Below, piece after piece: positions 63,696-64,000 of a DNA stretch of 64,000 bases. Origin of the DNA: Strigamia acuminata (Eukaryota > Arthropoda > Chilopoda > Geophilomorpha > Linotaeniidae). The notes below the pieces were generated by a model. It was given only the letters and a program-made list of their open reading frames with translations, made no database searches and was not told the DNA's origin. The stretch is taken from assembly GCA_949358305.1 (NCBI GenBank), contig OX442317.1, positions 12,962,186-13,026,185 of the forward strand, given 5' to 3'. The position numbers and the translations under genes are program-made. Each line of letters opens with the position of its first letter. Positions within the stretch are counted from its first letter, which is position 1.

Positions 63696-64000
63696 GCAAT
63701 GATTTGGGAGAATAGACTTTTGATCTCATCACAGTTGACTTAGCACAAACATCACAAGACCAATGTCTCTGAATGTTTTGAAATAGTGTTTAAACCTTAG
63801 TAGAAAGCTTTAATGTAAGTTTTAGCAACATCCAAGCAATGATTTGGGAGAATAGACTTTTGATCTCATCACAGTTGACTTAGCACAAACATCACAAGAC
63901 CAATGTCTCTGAATGTTCTGAAATAGTGTTTAAACCTTAGTAGAAAGCTTTAATGTAAGTTTTAGCAACATCCAAGAAATGATTTGGGAAAATAGACTTT

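Larger units (their letters stand above)
15399..64000 (+). repeat. Satellite block 2 (about 340 monomers, continues beyond the window)
   Basis: Same monomers and same orientation as block 1, beginning mid-monomer at TTAAACC. S, L and L' forms occur throughout, with linked private variants that define several higher-order repeats. Length exceptions are rare: a 4-bp insertion (TTTATTTAATG) at about 32841 and 45313, and a replaced segment at 49551-49571. No gene or transposon interrupts these 48.6 kb. Short 63-codon minus-strand frames at six places in 46-64 kb arise only where CTTAGTAG has mutated to CTTGGTAG and are not genes. Confidence 0.97.

Noticed and set aside
4628-64000. CRISPR array
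   Set aside because: Monomers are contiguous 140-147-bp satellite units with no unique spacers, in a eukaryotic context.
4628-64000. CENP-B box in the satellite
   Set aside because: The box needs TTCG and CGGG; the monomers have almost no CpG and no matching segment was found.

Overview
The window is eukaryotic and looks like repeat-rich heterochromatin of an invertebrate. A short run of CCTAA units (the TTAGG telomere motif common in arthropods), a virus- or transposon-type polymerase-like gene of a kind I recall from arthropod and cnidarian genomes, and a very large AT-rich satellite array make an arthropod the best guess. That guess is inference; no species can be named. I see no bacterial gene organisation, rRNA, tRNA or CRISPR array.

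Layout. (1) 1-1621, minus strand: the 5' part of one uninterrupted reading frame of 540 codons that runs off the left edge. It has an internally duplicated module ending in a zinc finger and resembles the N-terminal region of large proteins with a family-B DNA polymerase domain. (2) 1622-4604: a patchwork of short tandem repeats. In order these are an AAAC microsatellite, a 10-bp TCTTG minisatellite, 2.5 copies of a 319-bp repeat, a 54-bp minisatellite carrying five perfect heat-shock-element motifs, a run of AGGTCA nuclear-receptor half-sites mostly in DR1 spacing, and a telomere-like run, followed by about 1 kb of unassigned sequence. (3) 4628-11016: satellite block 1. (4) 11017-15398: a non-satellite interruption. 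It holds a GC-richer candidate exon or ORF, a 200-N assembly gap, 551-bp CpG-rich units that are near-perfect inverted repeats, and a minisatellite of twelve identical-type hairpins. (5) 15399-64000: satellite block 2, in the same orientation, running off the right edge.

The satellite has two main monomer forms: short (S, 140 bp) and long (L, 147 bp, with a 146-bp variant L'). They are arranged in higher-order repeats (HORs): a 10-mer of 1439 bp on the left, a 10-mer of 1441 bp and its 9-mer derivative of 1294 bp in the middle, and a 6-mer of 860 bp on the right. Larger duplicated segments occur at constant offsets of 2589, 12472, 13454 and 14764 bp. One 21-bp stretch at 49551-49571 is inverted relative to the rest of the array.

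No complete conventional gene is supported. The most notable items are the polymerase-like partial gene, the nested palindromes around the gap, the HOR architecture, the palindromic edges of satellite block 1, and the clusters of heat-shock and nuclear-receptor motifs just before the satellite. All positions and periods were counted by eye and should be recomputed.
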